Below, piece by piece: positions 53,456-63,914 of a stretch of DNA of 64,000 nucleotides (its first letter is position 1; every line of letters begins with the position of its first letter). This DNA is from Parachlamydia sp. AcF125 (GTDB lineage Bacteria; Chlamydiota; Chlamydiia; Chlamydiales; Parachlamydiaceae): contig NZ_JAEMUD010000001.1 in NCBI RefSeq assembly GCF_018342475.1, forward strand, positions 806,001 to 870,000, read 5' to 3'. Position numbers and translations under genes: made by a program. Below the pieces are notes generated by a model. The model saw nothing but the letters and a program-made list of their open reading frames with translations. It did no database searches and was not told where the DNA came from.

Positions 53456-56400
53456 ATGAACAATATAGATTTTAAACTAAACTTATCATCTTTTAGCTTG
53501 GCCCCTGCAAGTTCGCCCAAACAAAGACAGCCGATTCGACAACAAATTGAATTTCTTAAACTAAAAATTTCACAAGCAGAAAAATATCGGGTGGAAGAGT
53601 TGTACCAACAAACTCTTGAACACATAGCGGATTTTAAAGAAGAAGACGTTAAAGGTTTGGCTCCTCTTCTCAAAGCAAGCCCCCACTCTATCGAATTCCA
53701 AAGGCAGTTAGCTTTATCCATCGGAAATTTGTACATTTCAGATAAAATGTTGGCTGAAAGAACCTTTGAAGAGCGTTTGATCTACTATAAACAAGCGATG
53801 TTTTATTATGCCAAAGCTATTCAAATCGCTGAAATGCACGGCTTGAGTGAGTGTAAGTTGCGGGATTGCCATCAACAAGCTTCTCGATTGTTTATTTGCC
53901 TGATTGCAGATATTCAAGGAACTAATAATGCCTTTTACCATCGCTTAGATGAGGCAAGAAGAAAAGTAAAGGGGGATTTGGAAGAATTTAAAAAGATTTA
54001 CAACCAAATTAAAGACTTTCGGGGCTTTTGCACAAGTGAAGAGGACTATCATAATTATGTGCTAAATGTATTTTATCATCAGGTCAATTTGCTTCTCTTT
54101 GATCCTCACAGAAGCAATATGGATCTATTTCTAAAAATGGATGGGGATTTTGTGCAAGAAATTCGCTCCGACCAAGAAGGAAACTTCGACATCAATCCTC
54201 ATGCCATTTTTCTAACCCAGAAATATAGGAAAGAGCTAAACGGTATAAGAGAGCAATTTAATTTAAGGATCAATGAACCAATTGTAAGATTTCAAAAAAA
54301 CATTTTCAAGTTATACAAAAGGCTTTTTAACCTTATCCTTAAAGATGCGTTTAGTATCTTAGGCCCTCCTCCTCTTCAGTTAGTTAAGTTTGATATTCGA
54401 GCGATGGGATCGATAGGTCGCAAAGAGGCGTGCCCCTTTTCTGATTTGGAACTCATGATTTTTTATAAAATTTCCCCTAGAGATTGTGAAAACAAGGAAG
54501 ATTCTGAAAACATTCTTACCTATTTTAAAAATTTATGCCACATTTTGGATATCCAAATCCGCTCTCTTGGGGAAACCTCTAAAAGCTGTGAAGAAAGCCT
54601 CACTTTCTCTTGCATACATACTAAAAATCCTAGTGGCTTTCATATGGATTCAGGCCCTCATGCAGATTTCGATTTGCTTAAGACTCCTGGTAAAATGGCT
54701 GAACATCGGCAAAAGTGTAGGGATTATGATCCGGTTTCCGTTAGCCATATGGTATTAACTTCTAAAAGTTTATATTCTAGCGATGCGGGTTCACTCTTTA
54801 GGGAATATGAAGAGTTCCTTGAAAATAGTTTAAGCAGCAAAAAGAAAGCTGCTGGTTTTATCAAAAATCGCCTTGAAAGCTATAAAAGATTAAGATTAAG
54901 CGATGCCTATGATAATGAGCTCACTAATATAAAGAATTTATATGTTTCGCCGCTTAACTACCTTCTGGGAGATATGGCTCTTTATTTGGGAATCAAAAGT
55001 TCTAATACTCTCAAAATTGCTCAAAATTTGGAAAAGAGATTCACTGAAGAAAGTTGCACGCTTCTTTTTCACGGTGTGGAAGCCTTATATAAAATTCGTT
55101 GTCGCCTGCATAAATTTTATGGAGAGCAAAAGGAAGAAGCGATTGTCTTTTCGCGCCGTTATGCCCCTCTTCCCCCCTCTAATTTGGCCCATCTTGATAA
55201 AGATGAAGTTTTCGAATTAAGAAAAATTCGGTTTCTTATCTTGGAACCTTTGTATGCTTTGCTAGAAAATCTTTACAAGGCGTCTGATCTTGAACAAGTT
55301 GTCCAAAGCTTTGAAGAAAAATTTACCAGTATTGATCTTATACAGCTAGCTTTTGACCAAATACTTGGTCATCATCACAGCGAGTTTGGGCACAAACTTG
55401 CAGTAGAGGTGTTTGTTTCCTATCTTATTGAAAAGGACTTCTCGCTTGACAAGCATTTTGTTTACTACCAGAGCCTTTCTAAAAGAATAGATCACGCTCA
55501 TCTGAGAGGAGTTTACCTTAGCACCTTAGTTTCCTCTTGCCAGCATCCACCTCAGTCACTGAGAAAACTTTATTTTTATCCTGATCCTGCCGGGCGTCGC
55601 GAACTAGAATCCAAGCAGCGGCACAATTTCGAAACCCAACTAAAAGCCATAGCGATAAGCCAAACTGAGCTTAAAAAGGATGAGATAAATGTTTGCATGG
55701 AAAGTCTTCTTTTTAACGACGTGCTTTTTTTGAAGCAAGAATACGTCAAAGAACTTTTGGACAAGCAAGGATATATTCGAAACCGCCAGACAAAAGTAGT
55801 CTTGCCAAATTGCTCTTTTTACTTTAAACAGCAACACCCCGACCTAGCAATGGCCTTTAATCCAGGCAAAGAGAAAGCGGTCTCCCTTCTGCTTCAGCGC
55901 CTCTTTGGACTTGAAATGCCCTTTTCTGAGGTTTTAAAATTCACGGTTTCTGCAGCTCGCGGAAAACCCGTCTCCTATTTAGTCCAAGTTTCCCTAGCCC
56001 CGCGCGGTTGTTCATTGAACGAGGTAGAAAAAAAACAGCTAGAAGCCTTAGATTCCAAAAACCTGAGCGGTCTAAGTGAACTCTTTCTCTCTCTTCCTCT
56101 AACGCTTGGGCAGTTGAAGATGGAAGATTGCATTTTGACCACCCTCAAAGATGACAACGGAGAATTTATGCAGCAGATTCTCCCCATTGCCAATGAATCT
56201 GCCTGGTGTCCTCCTTTAATACGAAAGACTGAAGATCAGTTTGAGGTCAAACTATTTTCCATTCTTTTGTATCTTTTTCAAGACAGTAAAATCCATCCTC
56301 AAGTCATAGATCGCTTTCTTACTTTGGAACCCAGCATTCTTCTTAAAGAATGGTTAAAAGATCTAATGATATGGAATAAGGCAGCCCTTTCTAAAAAATG

Positions 56401-59400
56401 GGATAAGGCCTTTCCAAGCTGCTCTGATTTTTGTTTGTTTAATCAAGGGACTGGCTTTCGCTTAGTGAAGCAGTTTCAGCGCTTGCACGCTTTTTTACAA
56501 CTGCGACAAAAAGCTAATAAAGATGTGTGGGCAGCTGAAATTTTAAAAACCATCATTCATTGGGAAAATGAGGAGGTTGTGGAAATAGGGGATTTAATTT
56601 TTAATCACTACCAAACCCAAAAAGTGAAGCCTCTCACTGCCTACGAACCGACCACTACTCTTTTGCAAGAGCAAGTTTTAAGCTATCAAAGCATTCCTCC
56701 AGCAACCAGAAGGCAATCTTTTTTCCCTCCAGCCAAGATGTTGGGAGAGATAGAAGAGGAAGAAAGAAAAAATCTGGAGAAAATGCAAACTCAACAAAAC
56801 GATAGTAGTATTGTGGTTCTTCAAGGTAAAAAGGGCGTACGGTTGGAAAAAGCTTTTTACCAACCAAAGCCAGGGGAAAGGGGGGATTTACGTACTCAAA
56901 GCCAGATCTTGGATAATCTACTTGCTATCAAACACCCTTATGAAAAATTAAACCTGGCTCATTGTGCAGCCCTCACTGATGACAAATTAGGGCGGTTTTT
57001 AGTTAAAAGTTTGCAAACCTTGGAATTCTTAGATCTGCGCTTTTGCCCTCAAATAACAGATGCTTCCCTTCGCCATATCGCTGCTTGTTCCCATTTAAAA
57101 GAACTTTACATTAGCTATGGCCAAATAGCCAATTTTGAAGAAACAAAAAAAAGCTTCCCTTTGCCCCGTATTCCCTTTATTTCTTCGAATAATCCCCTTA
57201 TTTTTCCGATGCTTAAAAAATTGGAAATTACTTTTTGCCCAAAACTTTATTCCCTCTATATAAGGGCAGAAAAATTAGAGGATTTTGTCCAACACAATAA
57301 CCCCCGTTTAACTAAAGCCCTAATTGAAAGCGGTTATTTGCCCCCTAAAACTGTAAAAGAGGGAAAAGCCAAAATACAAATTAAAAAAATTCCCTTAACT
57401 CAACCCGAGGAAGTGAAGGGAAAAGCAAAAAATGAAATAGAGGAAAAGGAAGGCGAGGAAGTTGAAACAAACAGCCTCTCTATTCCTTCTTTGCCGCTAG
57501 AGGAGCTTTTGGCAGAGCTGCAACAAATCGAAAGAAATATTTTTGAGCAAATCCGCTCTTTAAAAAAGGCAGGCGTGCCCCTTCAGATTAAAGAAATCGA
57601 AGCCTTCCTACCCGCAAAAATAAAACGGGATATTTTTCGATTTGCCAGTGAAAATAATGTTGATACGGTAGAGTGTATTGAGAGATTCTGCCAATATCTT
57701 CGCGATATGAGTCAACATCAGAAGGAAGATAAAGACCCTTTCGTTCCTTCTCCTAGTGATTATGAATACTTTGTGGCAGATACCTGGAATTATTCTGAAT
57801 TTGCTGCTCTAGAAGGCGATCTGCAAAGTCCCCCTTTTATTTCCTATCATGCTGATAGCGCTATTAAAAAGAGCCTTGACCAAATTTTATCGCTTATTCA
57901 AGAGGCCAAAGCTACAATGGATAAAATTTGTGGAAAAGAGGTGATATCCCTGCTCGGCAATACAGGCAGCGGAAAAAGTACCACTCTTAACTATCTCATG
58001 GGTTGCGAGATAGTGAAATGCTCTCTGGATGAGAATGACTTGGTAATTAGGTTAGATGCGATAGACCCTGTGGTTAAAATTGGACATGATGACCAAAAAT
58101 CAGAGACCGAATTTCCCGCGGCCTTTAATTTGCAGGATCTCGTCTTCTGCGATATGCCCGGTTATCTTGAGACCCGCGGACCAGAAGTCGCGATTGCTCA
58201 TGCCGTTAACATTAAAAACATCTTGTGCAAAGCCGCATCTAATCGATTTTTAGTGCTTGTCAACTACCATAGCTTAGTAGGAGACAAAGCGGGAAATGTA
58301 GATAATTTTCTCTCTTTTCTTCAAAACCTCTTTGCTAAAAAGCTGGACGACATCAGTGCCGGTATGCTGATTGGGGTGACGCGTGTTCCTGAAGAAATTG
58401 GGATTGAAAGGATAAGGAACGCCTTCATCAAGATTGCTAAGGCAAATGGCTGGGATTTAGCGCCTTATCGCCAAAATATTGTGTCGATAGATCCCTTAAA
58501 TCCATCTGAGCGTCTGAGCCTCATAGAGAAGCTCCGAGCATGCTCTTCTTTTTCTGGGAAAAAAGGTAAATATCGCACAGCCCTAGCGCTAGAAGAAGAA
58601 AAGTTAATCTCTCAAATTGCGAGCGAGATCTCTAAAAAAGTTAAGGCCTACTGGGAACTCGACAAAGTGCATGAAATTCTTAAGGAGTATGAAATATTAA
58701 GGGATTTTCAATTTATCGAACACCCTTCCATTGAAGAGGCTATAAACAGCCTTCAAGAGGAGATCAAGACCAAAGTAGAAGGATTTATAAAAGAGATTCA
58801 GGTTTGCGCTCAAATAGATAAGCCTGAGGAGAGAGTGGCCACGATTGACAAAATGCATCGCTTGGAAAAATGTTGCCTATTGGATGCGTGTTTCAATCTA
58901 GAGCCAAACTGGGTCACCCTGAAATTTAAAGAGATAGAAGCCGCAGTCCAAAAAATTGAAGAAGAGCTGCAAGACAAGGTCAATAAGCGTATAGAAAAGG
59001 ATTTTCTCCTATTAATTGACCAGCTAAGTCGGTTACTTAAAAGTTTTGTGGAAAAGCCGAGAGAGAGAAAGTTATTGGCAGCTTTTGAGTGTTCTCCTTC
59101 CGATTTAATGGAGAAGTTTTTCAAACAATTTACCAGCAGGATTATTCAAGATTTATGCACTCTCTTTGACCAAGTAGAGCGTGAAACACATTTACGTCCT
59201 CGTAAGTACTATTCAGGAGATCGCCTTTCCTTAAAAGATTTAAAACGAAAAAAAGAAGCAGACATTCACAAGTTAATTTCTTCGGCCCTCACTCAAGCCA
59301 AAATTTCCGAGTGGCAGGCCAGCTTTGATGCCGCTTGGACTGGTCTCTATGGAAAACAAAAGGCCCTTATTGAGAAAGAATATGTTTCCTTAAGCGCAAA

Positions 59401-62400
59401 AAGATTGACTGTTAAAGAATTTCATCTTCTTGCCCAATATGAGCTAGTTGCTGAAGAAGTCAAGTGTGTTCTACTTGCCTTTGAGCATCTCCGCTCTTTA
59501 GACAGTTCTATCTTGCATACTTGCGAAGAAAGGACGGCAACTATTCTAAATACTTTGTATGAAAATGCGTTTTACTTAAATAAACAAAAAAGAGTGGCGG
59601 AACTGTTCAGTAAGATTGAAGAAGTATTGCAAAAGACGCCAATCAACGAATTAGATCAGGCACAATTGAGGGCCCTTAACCAATGCTATAAAGAGCTAGC
59701 CGACTTAGATAAAGAGAAATTTGCCCAAGCTTGTGAAAGGGCTAGGAAGACCTTCATCGAGGAACCAGAAAAAAAACTTAGCTCTTCCTTAAACAAGATC
59801 CCGGATCAATATAAATCACACATAGAAACCCTTCTTAAAACCATTAGTTGTATCCAATATTTATCCGCATGTTTTGGTCATAAAGAGATCGTATCTGTGA
59901 TAGAACGTAGCCAAAGCACGGTCCGGGCTGAAGAGGCTAGAAGGCGAGAAATAGATGTGGCTTATTTTCAACGGGTAATCCCCCAAAAACTTGAAGAAGC
60001 CAAAGCTCACGTCAACGTGTACGCCAAATTAAATTTTGCGCGCGTCGTAGCATTGAATTTAAAACCTGAAGAGGTTGAAGATTGTCTAAAAAAATTACAA
60101 CCCATTCTACCGGAATTATCCTCCTTTTTAAAAGAGCGTTCGAAACTGCATAGGGCTATCGAAAATGAAGCCATATACTACTATTACAAAGTAGATGGTA
60201 AAATTAAAGAGATCCAAGAGGGGTGTGATGAAGAATTAACACGCTATTTTAAACATATTGATAATTATGCGGAAGCCTTAGTTCGACAAAAAGAAATCAA
60301 TGGATTTTTAAATCGCTTGCAGGAGGAAGCTAAAAAGATTGCCGAAACGCAGCCTGAGCTACTCTTAAAGCATAAATTTACGGTAAAAGCAGGCTTCCCA
60401 GAAGAGATTGTAACCGGGCTAAAAGCCGCCCGGCATGGAATGAAGATCCTTGCCCTCCTTGATGTGGAAGTTAGTTCCATTTTTGAGCAGACAAAACATC
60501 ATATTCAAACTGTTCAAGCGGCTCTTCTGATAGCAGCGCAAAAAAAAGAAGTGGAAGCCATTACGAAAAGAATTGAAGAAATCTGCGCTTCACGGGATTT
60601 TTTATCCAATATCGAGCGTATTCAAAAAGATTTAAGTGTTCTAAAGCATAAAAGCCCCGAAAGTTATAAGCAAGCAATCTCTAATCTCTTAATCCACATT
60701 ACAGCATGGATAAATGCACAAGAGCATATTAACGCCCTTGAAAGGGGCGACTACAGAAATGTTGCCACGACTTTTATCACTATACAAACCCTTCATGCTC
60801 AATTAAAAGGCCATATGGAAATTGATAGTAGAGAGTTTGCTCAGAAGTTTGGTGAACATATAGACGGGCTCTTAGCTAAAGCTCTTCAAGAAATTAATTG
60901 TGAAATTAATTGTGACACAACAAATCAAAGCTTTTTTCAAATTAAACACTTGAGAGATTTTCTTGAAGTCATACGTACTTTCAGTAATCTCGATATAAAG
61001 TTGAGTAAGCTTGAAGAGCAATTGAAAGAAGCGGCAAGAAAACAATGGCCTTTTTCAAAATGGGAACAACTTTTTAAGCTAACAATAGGAGAAAGAGATA
61101 CCGAAAGGATTAAATTGACACAAGTTATAGTAAAACAATATCTAATAGCAAGAGAATTGTCCTCTTTATTTGAGGAGTTTAAAAGGGAACTGCAAGAGAT
61201 GCTTGATGCTTTTCCTGTGCATGGCGAAATTGATAAACTGGGTTGTCAAATTTCCGCCTTGTCTTCTATTACTTCTGCAGCAGAAGAAATTATTGCCGCT
61301 TGTCCTCATTTTCGGGTTATCAACACAAAACTATTTAACAAAAAAGCCAAGGGAATCACTTATAAAAATGCTTTAGAAAGGTTAGCATATGATTTTCCTC
61401 TTGTTGATCATCCTGTAGATGTTGTTTCTAAAAACAAGTTGTTAGAATGCTATAAAACATTTAAAAAATGCTATAACGCCTTATTAACTACGCTTCAAAC
61501 TAAAAAACAAAATTTTGATGAAAAATTCCTTATTAAAGAAATTCGAGATTTATCGCAATTTTTAAGCCCTTATGCGACTGTTTTATATAAAAAACCCAAA
61601 GAAGCTGCGGAATTATTAGCAAATATTTTTGCTCTTTGGACCTATGTGAACGCCCCAAAAAATCGGGATCCAGTCTATGATGACATTGATGCTTTGCTTA
61701 GACCCCATAAGACGCAACTTTTAACTATTTTTCGGCTCGTGGGGCTCGATGGTTCCAAAGAATTAGAAAACCAGCTTGCTGAAGTCAAAACAGGTGAAGG
61801 CAAGTCGATCAGCCTTGGTATCCTAGCAACCTTATTTGCTCTGCTGGGATATAAAGTCAATGTGATTTGCTATAGCTCCTATTTATCAGAACGGGATTAT
61901 AAAGCTTTTTCCACACTTTTTGAAAAACTATGGCCCTCTACCTCGTTCCCAAACCCTCCTATCTCGTACTCCACTATAACCCAATTAGCCAATAAGCTTA
62001 TGCATAGCGAGAGCTTACCTGACTATCGAAAGATCGTACGCAATTTTTTCCAAGTCGACCGTGAATCTATGTCACGCTTCAAACCGGAAAAAGAAAGCAA
62101 AAGTCTTTTGCTTATTGACGAAGTGGATGTGTTTTTTGGGGAGAGTTTTTATGGACGTTCACATTGTCCTGCAATCGCTTTGTCTTGCGAAGATCTTTTC
62201 TATAAAGTTTGGGAGAGAAAAGATGTATTGCTTGCTCTCCCTGCTGAAGAAGCTATCGATCAATTAATAGCAAGTGCTGAAGTACAGAATTTAACAAAGC
62301 GATATCGCCTCCAATCCTTATTAAAAAATGAAATTGCAAAAATGCTGAAGGAGTTACGGCATTTTCCGGGTGATGAAAATCATACGAAGTATGTGGTTCA

Positions 62401-63397
62401 AAATGATCAAGTCGGTGTAGTGGATCATGCGGGAAATCTTTGCTTTAATATGGTAGGTTATGACGTCTCTTTTGCTTACCTTTACTGGCATAAAAAAGGA
62501 GAAATTCACACAGACACATATTTAAAAAAAAACTTAGCTATGCACATTACTAGTGGTTTTGTCCTATACTCCCAATTACCTGACTTTTTTTCTTTGAAAT
62601 TAGGTTTAACAGCGACATTAGGGGCCCTTTCTGAAGAGGAAAAATCTATTTTAAAAAAATATGAGTTTAACAGAAGCTCTTTCATCCCTTCCACCTTTAA
62701 CAAAAAAGAACCAGTTAGAGAAGAAACTCTACATTACTCAGATGAGAAAAAATATTTTGAAGCCATTAGGGAAGAGATCAACAACAAGCTTAGAGAAGAG
62801 AGAGCTTGTTTTGTAGTTATGAAAGAGACAAAAGATGTGGAAAAATTTAACAAATATTTATCGACTATTCCAGTCGCTAGCACCCATTTCACCGCTCCTG
62901 AATTGCTAACAGAAATGGTTCCTGATGAAGAAAAAGGAGCAATCATTGCAAGAGCCACCTCCCAATATAAAATAGTCCTTATGACTCGCAGCTATGGACG
63001 AGGCATTGATTTTATTTGTCGAGATACCGCTTTGCTAGCCAAAGGAGGCATCCATATTATCCTGGCCTTTTCCCCTGAAACCCTGACAGAGGAGATACAA
63101 ATCGAAGGGCGTACTTGCCGTCAAGATAACCCAGGAAGTATTCGCAAAATTTTGCTTACCGACGATTTGTTTAAGCATGGTTTCTTTTCTTCTAAGGATG
63201 AGTTAGCGGGCATTGAAGATTTAGATTCCTATTTAAACACCAAGCGACAGGAGTTTAATTCTAAACGATTCCAGAAAATGCAAAACAATTTAGAAAACAG
63301 TCAGATAAAACATGACAAATCTCTTGGGTTGGTTAAAAATATTGAAGAATCGCAGGATGACTTAGCGTATTCCATCCTACAGGAATTTAATGGATAA
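53456..63397 (+). CDS. Giant protein: nucleotidyltransferase-like, LRR, GTPase-like and SecA-motor modules
   Basis: 3313 residues in one open frame. About 1-300: helical. About 310-430: DUF294/GlnD-type nucleotidyltransferase core (MGSIGRKEACPFSDLELMIF near 316-335). About 780-930: kinase-like layout, unsure and apparently lacking catalytic residues. About 1150-1260: a few LRRs (LEFLDLRFCPQITDASLRHI). About 1300-1345: charged linker. About 1490-1640: P-loop domain, GNTGSGKST at 1501-1509, DMPG at 1566, no NKxD. About 1640-2730: long helical/coiled-coil region. About 2740-3260: SecA-like motor, VKTGEGKS at 2777-2784, DEVD at 2888, GLTATLGAL near 3050, GRGIDF and the arginine motif EGRTCRQDNPGS at 3217-3228. 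It lacks the SecA C-terminal zinc tail and scaffold. No signal peptide. Confidence 0.85.
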   Translation: MNNIDFKLNLSSFSLAPASSPKQRQPIRQQIEFLKLKISQAEKYRVEELYQQTLEHIADFKEEDVKGLAPLLKASPHSIEFQRQLALSIGNLYISDKMLAERTFEERLIYYKQAMFYYAKAIQIAEMHGLSECKLRDCHQQASRLFICLIADIQGTNNAFYHRLDEARRKVKGDLEEFKKIYNQIKDFRGFCTSEEDYHNYVLNVFYHQVNLLLFDPHRSNMDLFLKMDGDFVQEIRSDQEGNFDINPHAIFLTQKYRKELNGIREQFNLRINEPIVRFQKNIFKLYKRLFNLILKDAFSILGPPPLQLVKFDIRAMGSIGRKEACPFSDLELMIFYKISPRDCENKEDSENILTYFKNLCHILDIQIRSLGETSKSCEESLTFSCIHTKNPSGFHMDSGPHADFDLLKTPGKMAEHRQKCRDYDPVSVSHMVLTSKSLYSSDAGSLFREYEEFLENSLSSKKKAAGFIKNRLESYKRLRLSDAYDNELTNIKNLYVSPLNYLLGDMALYLGIKSSNTLKIAQNLEKRFTEESCTLLFHGVEALYKIRCRLHKFYGEQKEEAIVFSRRYAPLPPSNLAHLDKDEVFELRKIRFLILEPLYALLENLYKASDLEQVVQSFEEKFTSIDLIQLAFDQILGHHHSEFGHKLAVEVFVSYLIEKDFSLDKHFVYYQSLSKRIDHAHLRGVYLSTLVSSCQHPPQSLRKLYFYPDPAGRRELESKQRHNFETQLKAIAISQTELKKDEINVCMESLLFNDVLFLKQEYVKELLDKQGYIRNRQTKVVLPNCSFYFKQQHPDLAMAFNPGKEKAVSLLLQRLFGLEMPFSEVLKFTVSAARGKPVSYLVQVSLAPRGCSLNEVEKKQLEALDSKNLSGLSELFLSLPLTLGQLKMEDCILTTLKDDNGEFMQQILPIANESAWCPPLIRKTEDQFEVKLFSILLYLFQDSKIHPQVIDRFLTLEPSILLKEWLKDLMIWNKAALSKKWDKAFPSCSDFCLFNQGTGFRLVKQFQRLHAFLQLRQKANKDVWAAEILKTIIHWENEEVVEIGDLIFNHYQTQKVKPLTAYEPTTTLLQEQVLSYQSIPPATRRQSFFPPAKMLGEIEEEERKNLEKMQTQQNDSSIVVLQGKKGVRLEKAFYQPKPGERGDLRTQSQILDNLLAIKHPYEKLNLAHCAALTDDKLGRFLVKSLQTLEFLDLRFCPQITDASLRHIAACSHLKELYISYGQIANFEETKKSFPLPRIPFISSNNPLIFPMLKKLEITFCPKLYSLYIRAEKLEDFVQHNNPRLTKALIESGYLPPKTVKEGKAKIQIKKIPLTQPEEVKGKAKNEIEEKEGEEVETNSLSIPSLPLEELLAELQQIERNIFEQIRSLKKAGVPLQIKEIEAFLPAKIKRDIFRFASENNVDTVECIERFCQYLRDMSQHQKEDKDPFVPSPSDYEYFVADTWNYSEFAALEGDLQSPPFISYHADSAIKKSLDQILSLIQEAKATMDKICGKEVISLLGNTGSGKSTTLNYLMGCEIVKCSLDENDLVIRLDAIDPVVKIGHDDQKSETEFPAAFNLQDLVFCDMPGYLETRGPEVAIAHAVNIKNILCKAASNRFLVLVNYHSLVGDKAGNVDNFLSFLQNLFAKKLDDISAGMLIGVTRVPEEIGIERIRNAFIKIAKANGWDLAPYRQNIVSIDPLNPSERLSLIEKLRACSSFSGKKGKYRTALALEEEKLISQIASEISKKVKAYWELDKVHEILKEYEILRDFQFIEHPSIEEAINSLQEEIKTKVEGFIKEIQVCAQIDKPEERVATIDKMHRLEKCCLLDACFNLEPNWVTLKFKEIEAAVQKIEEELQDKVNKRIEKDFLLLIDQLSRLLKSFVEKPRERKLLAAFECSPSDLMEKFFKQFTSRIIQDLCTLFDQVERETHLRPRKYYSGDRLSLKDLKRKKEADIHKLISSALTQAKISEWQASFDAAWTGLYGKQKALIEKEYVSLSAKRLTVKEFHLLAQYELVAEEVKCVLLAFEHLRSLDSSILHTCEERTATILNTLYENAFYLNKQKRVAELFSKIEEVLQKTPINELDQAQLRALNQCYKELADLDKEKFAQACERARKTFIEEPEKKLSSSLNKIPDQYKSHIETLLKTISCIQYLSACFGHKEIVSVIERSQSTVRAEEARRREIDVAYFQRVIPQKLEEAKAHVNVYAKLNFARVVALNLKPEEVEDCLKKLQPILPELSSFLKERSKLHRAIENEAIYYYYKVDGKIKEIQEGCDEELTRYFKHIDNYAEALVRQKEINGFLNRLQEEAKKIAETQPELLLKHKFTVKAGFPEEIVTGLKAARHGMKILALLDVEVSSIFEQTKHHIQTVQAALLIAAQKKEVEAITKRIEEICASRDFLSNIERIQKDLSVLKHKSPESYKQAISNLLIHITAWINAQEHINALERGDYRNVATTFITIQTLHAQLKGHMEIDSREFAQKFGEHIDGLLAKALQEINCEINCDTTNQSFFQIKHLRDFLEVIRTFSNLDIKLSKLEEQLKEAARKQWPFSKWEQLFKLTIGERDTERIKLTQVIVKQYLIARELSSLFEEFKRELQEMLDAFPVHGEIDKLGCQISALSSITSAAEEIIAACPHFRVINTKLFNKKAKGITYKNALERLAYDFPLVDHPVDVVSKNKLLECYKTFKKCYNALLTTLQTKKQNFDEKFLIKEIRDLSQFLSPYATVLYKKPKEAAELLANIFALWTYVNAPKNRDPVYDDIDALLRPHKTQLLTIFRLVGLDGSKELENQLAEVKTGEGKSISLGILATLFALLGYKVNVICYSSYLSERDYKAFSTLFEKLWPSTSFPNPPISYSTITQLANKLMHSESLPDYRKIVRNFFQVDRESMSRFKPEKESKSLLLIDEVDVFFGESFYGRSHCPAIALSCEDLFYKVWERKDVLLALPAEEAIDQLIASAEVQNLTKRYRLQSLLKNEIAKMLKELRHFPGDENHTKYVVQNDQVGVVDHAGNLCFNMVGYDVSFAYLYWHKKGEIHTDTYLKKNLAMHITSGFVLYSQLPDFFSLKLGLTATLGALSEEEKSILKKYEFNRSSFIPSTFNKKEPVREETLHYSDEKKYFEAIREEINNKLREERACFVVMKETKDVEKFNKYLSTIPVASTHFTAPELLTEMVPDEEKGAIIARATSQYKIVLMTRSYGRGIDFICRDTALLAKGGIHIILAFSPETLTEEIQIEGRTCRQDNPGSIRKILLTDDLFKHGFFSSKDELAGIEDLDSYLNTKRQEFNSKRFQKMQNNLENSQIKHDKSLGLVKNIEESQDDLAYSILQEFNG

Positions 63398-63737
63398 GGA
63401 TTGTAGGATTAAATCAGTCGTAAAAGACGACTTTAATTGCCATGCTATGCTTTAGAAAGATATTCCAACTAGCAGCCTTTCATACCGAGCTAAGTCAACT
63501 TTGACATCGAGCTTTAAAGCGTAGTGGGCAGAGGCGCAAACTAACAAGGGATCGGTTTGGAAAGCGGGTAAAAGTATAGAGGGATTCCAAAAGTAATATT
63601 TCACCCTTATCCGGAAGGGCGTCTCCACCCCACTTCTCCTGGGTAAAATCGTATGTATATGCAGTAAGGCTGCCCTTAGGGACGCATCAATGGAGATTTT
63701 CCATCACGCCTTAGTTTGAGTTCATGAGCATTTTTCC

Positions 63738-63766
63738 TTGAAAAAATAACAATTTTTTGATATACT
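63738..63766 (+). promoter_or_regulatory. Near-consensus promoter at the window end
   Basis: TTGAAA (63738-63743; five of six), exactly 17 bases, then TATACT (63761-63766; five of six). It is the best-matched promoter in the window besides that at 27030. Confidence 0.7.
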
Positions 63767-63809
63767 TTTTATAAACTTTCATAGAAAGAAACTATATAAA
63801 GGATTAAAA

Positions 63810-63914
63810 ATGTATAAGTATTCAAAAGTTTTGTGTACTCAACATCAAAGCCATCAAATGCCCTTTTCTCTCCTTATTTCTCCTCTTTCTATTATTATTT
63901 CCCTAATTATTTAA
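63810..63914 (+). CDS. Possible very small hydrophobic protein
   Basis: 34 residues: a polar, His/Gln-bearing head (MYKYSKVLCTQHQSHQM) and a hydrophobic tail (PFSLLISPLSIIISLII). AAAGGA lies six bases before the ATG, and a strong promoter starts 72 bases upstream. It may be a small membrane peptide, or a leader for a gene beyond the window. Confidence 0.35.
   Translation: MYKYSKVLCTQHQSHQMPFSLLISPLSIIISLII

Noticed and set aside
53456-63397. Housekeeping SecA
   Set aside because: The motor motifs are SecA-like, but the protein has more than 2700 extra residues and no zinc-binding tail, so it cannot be called the general secretion ATPase.
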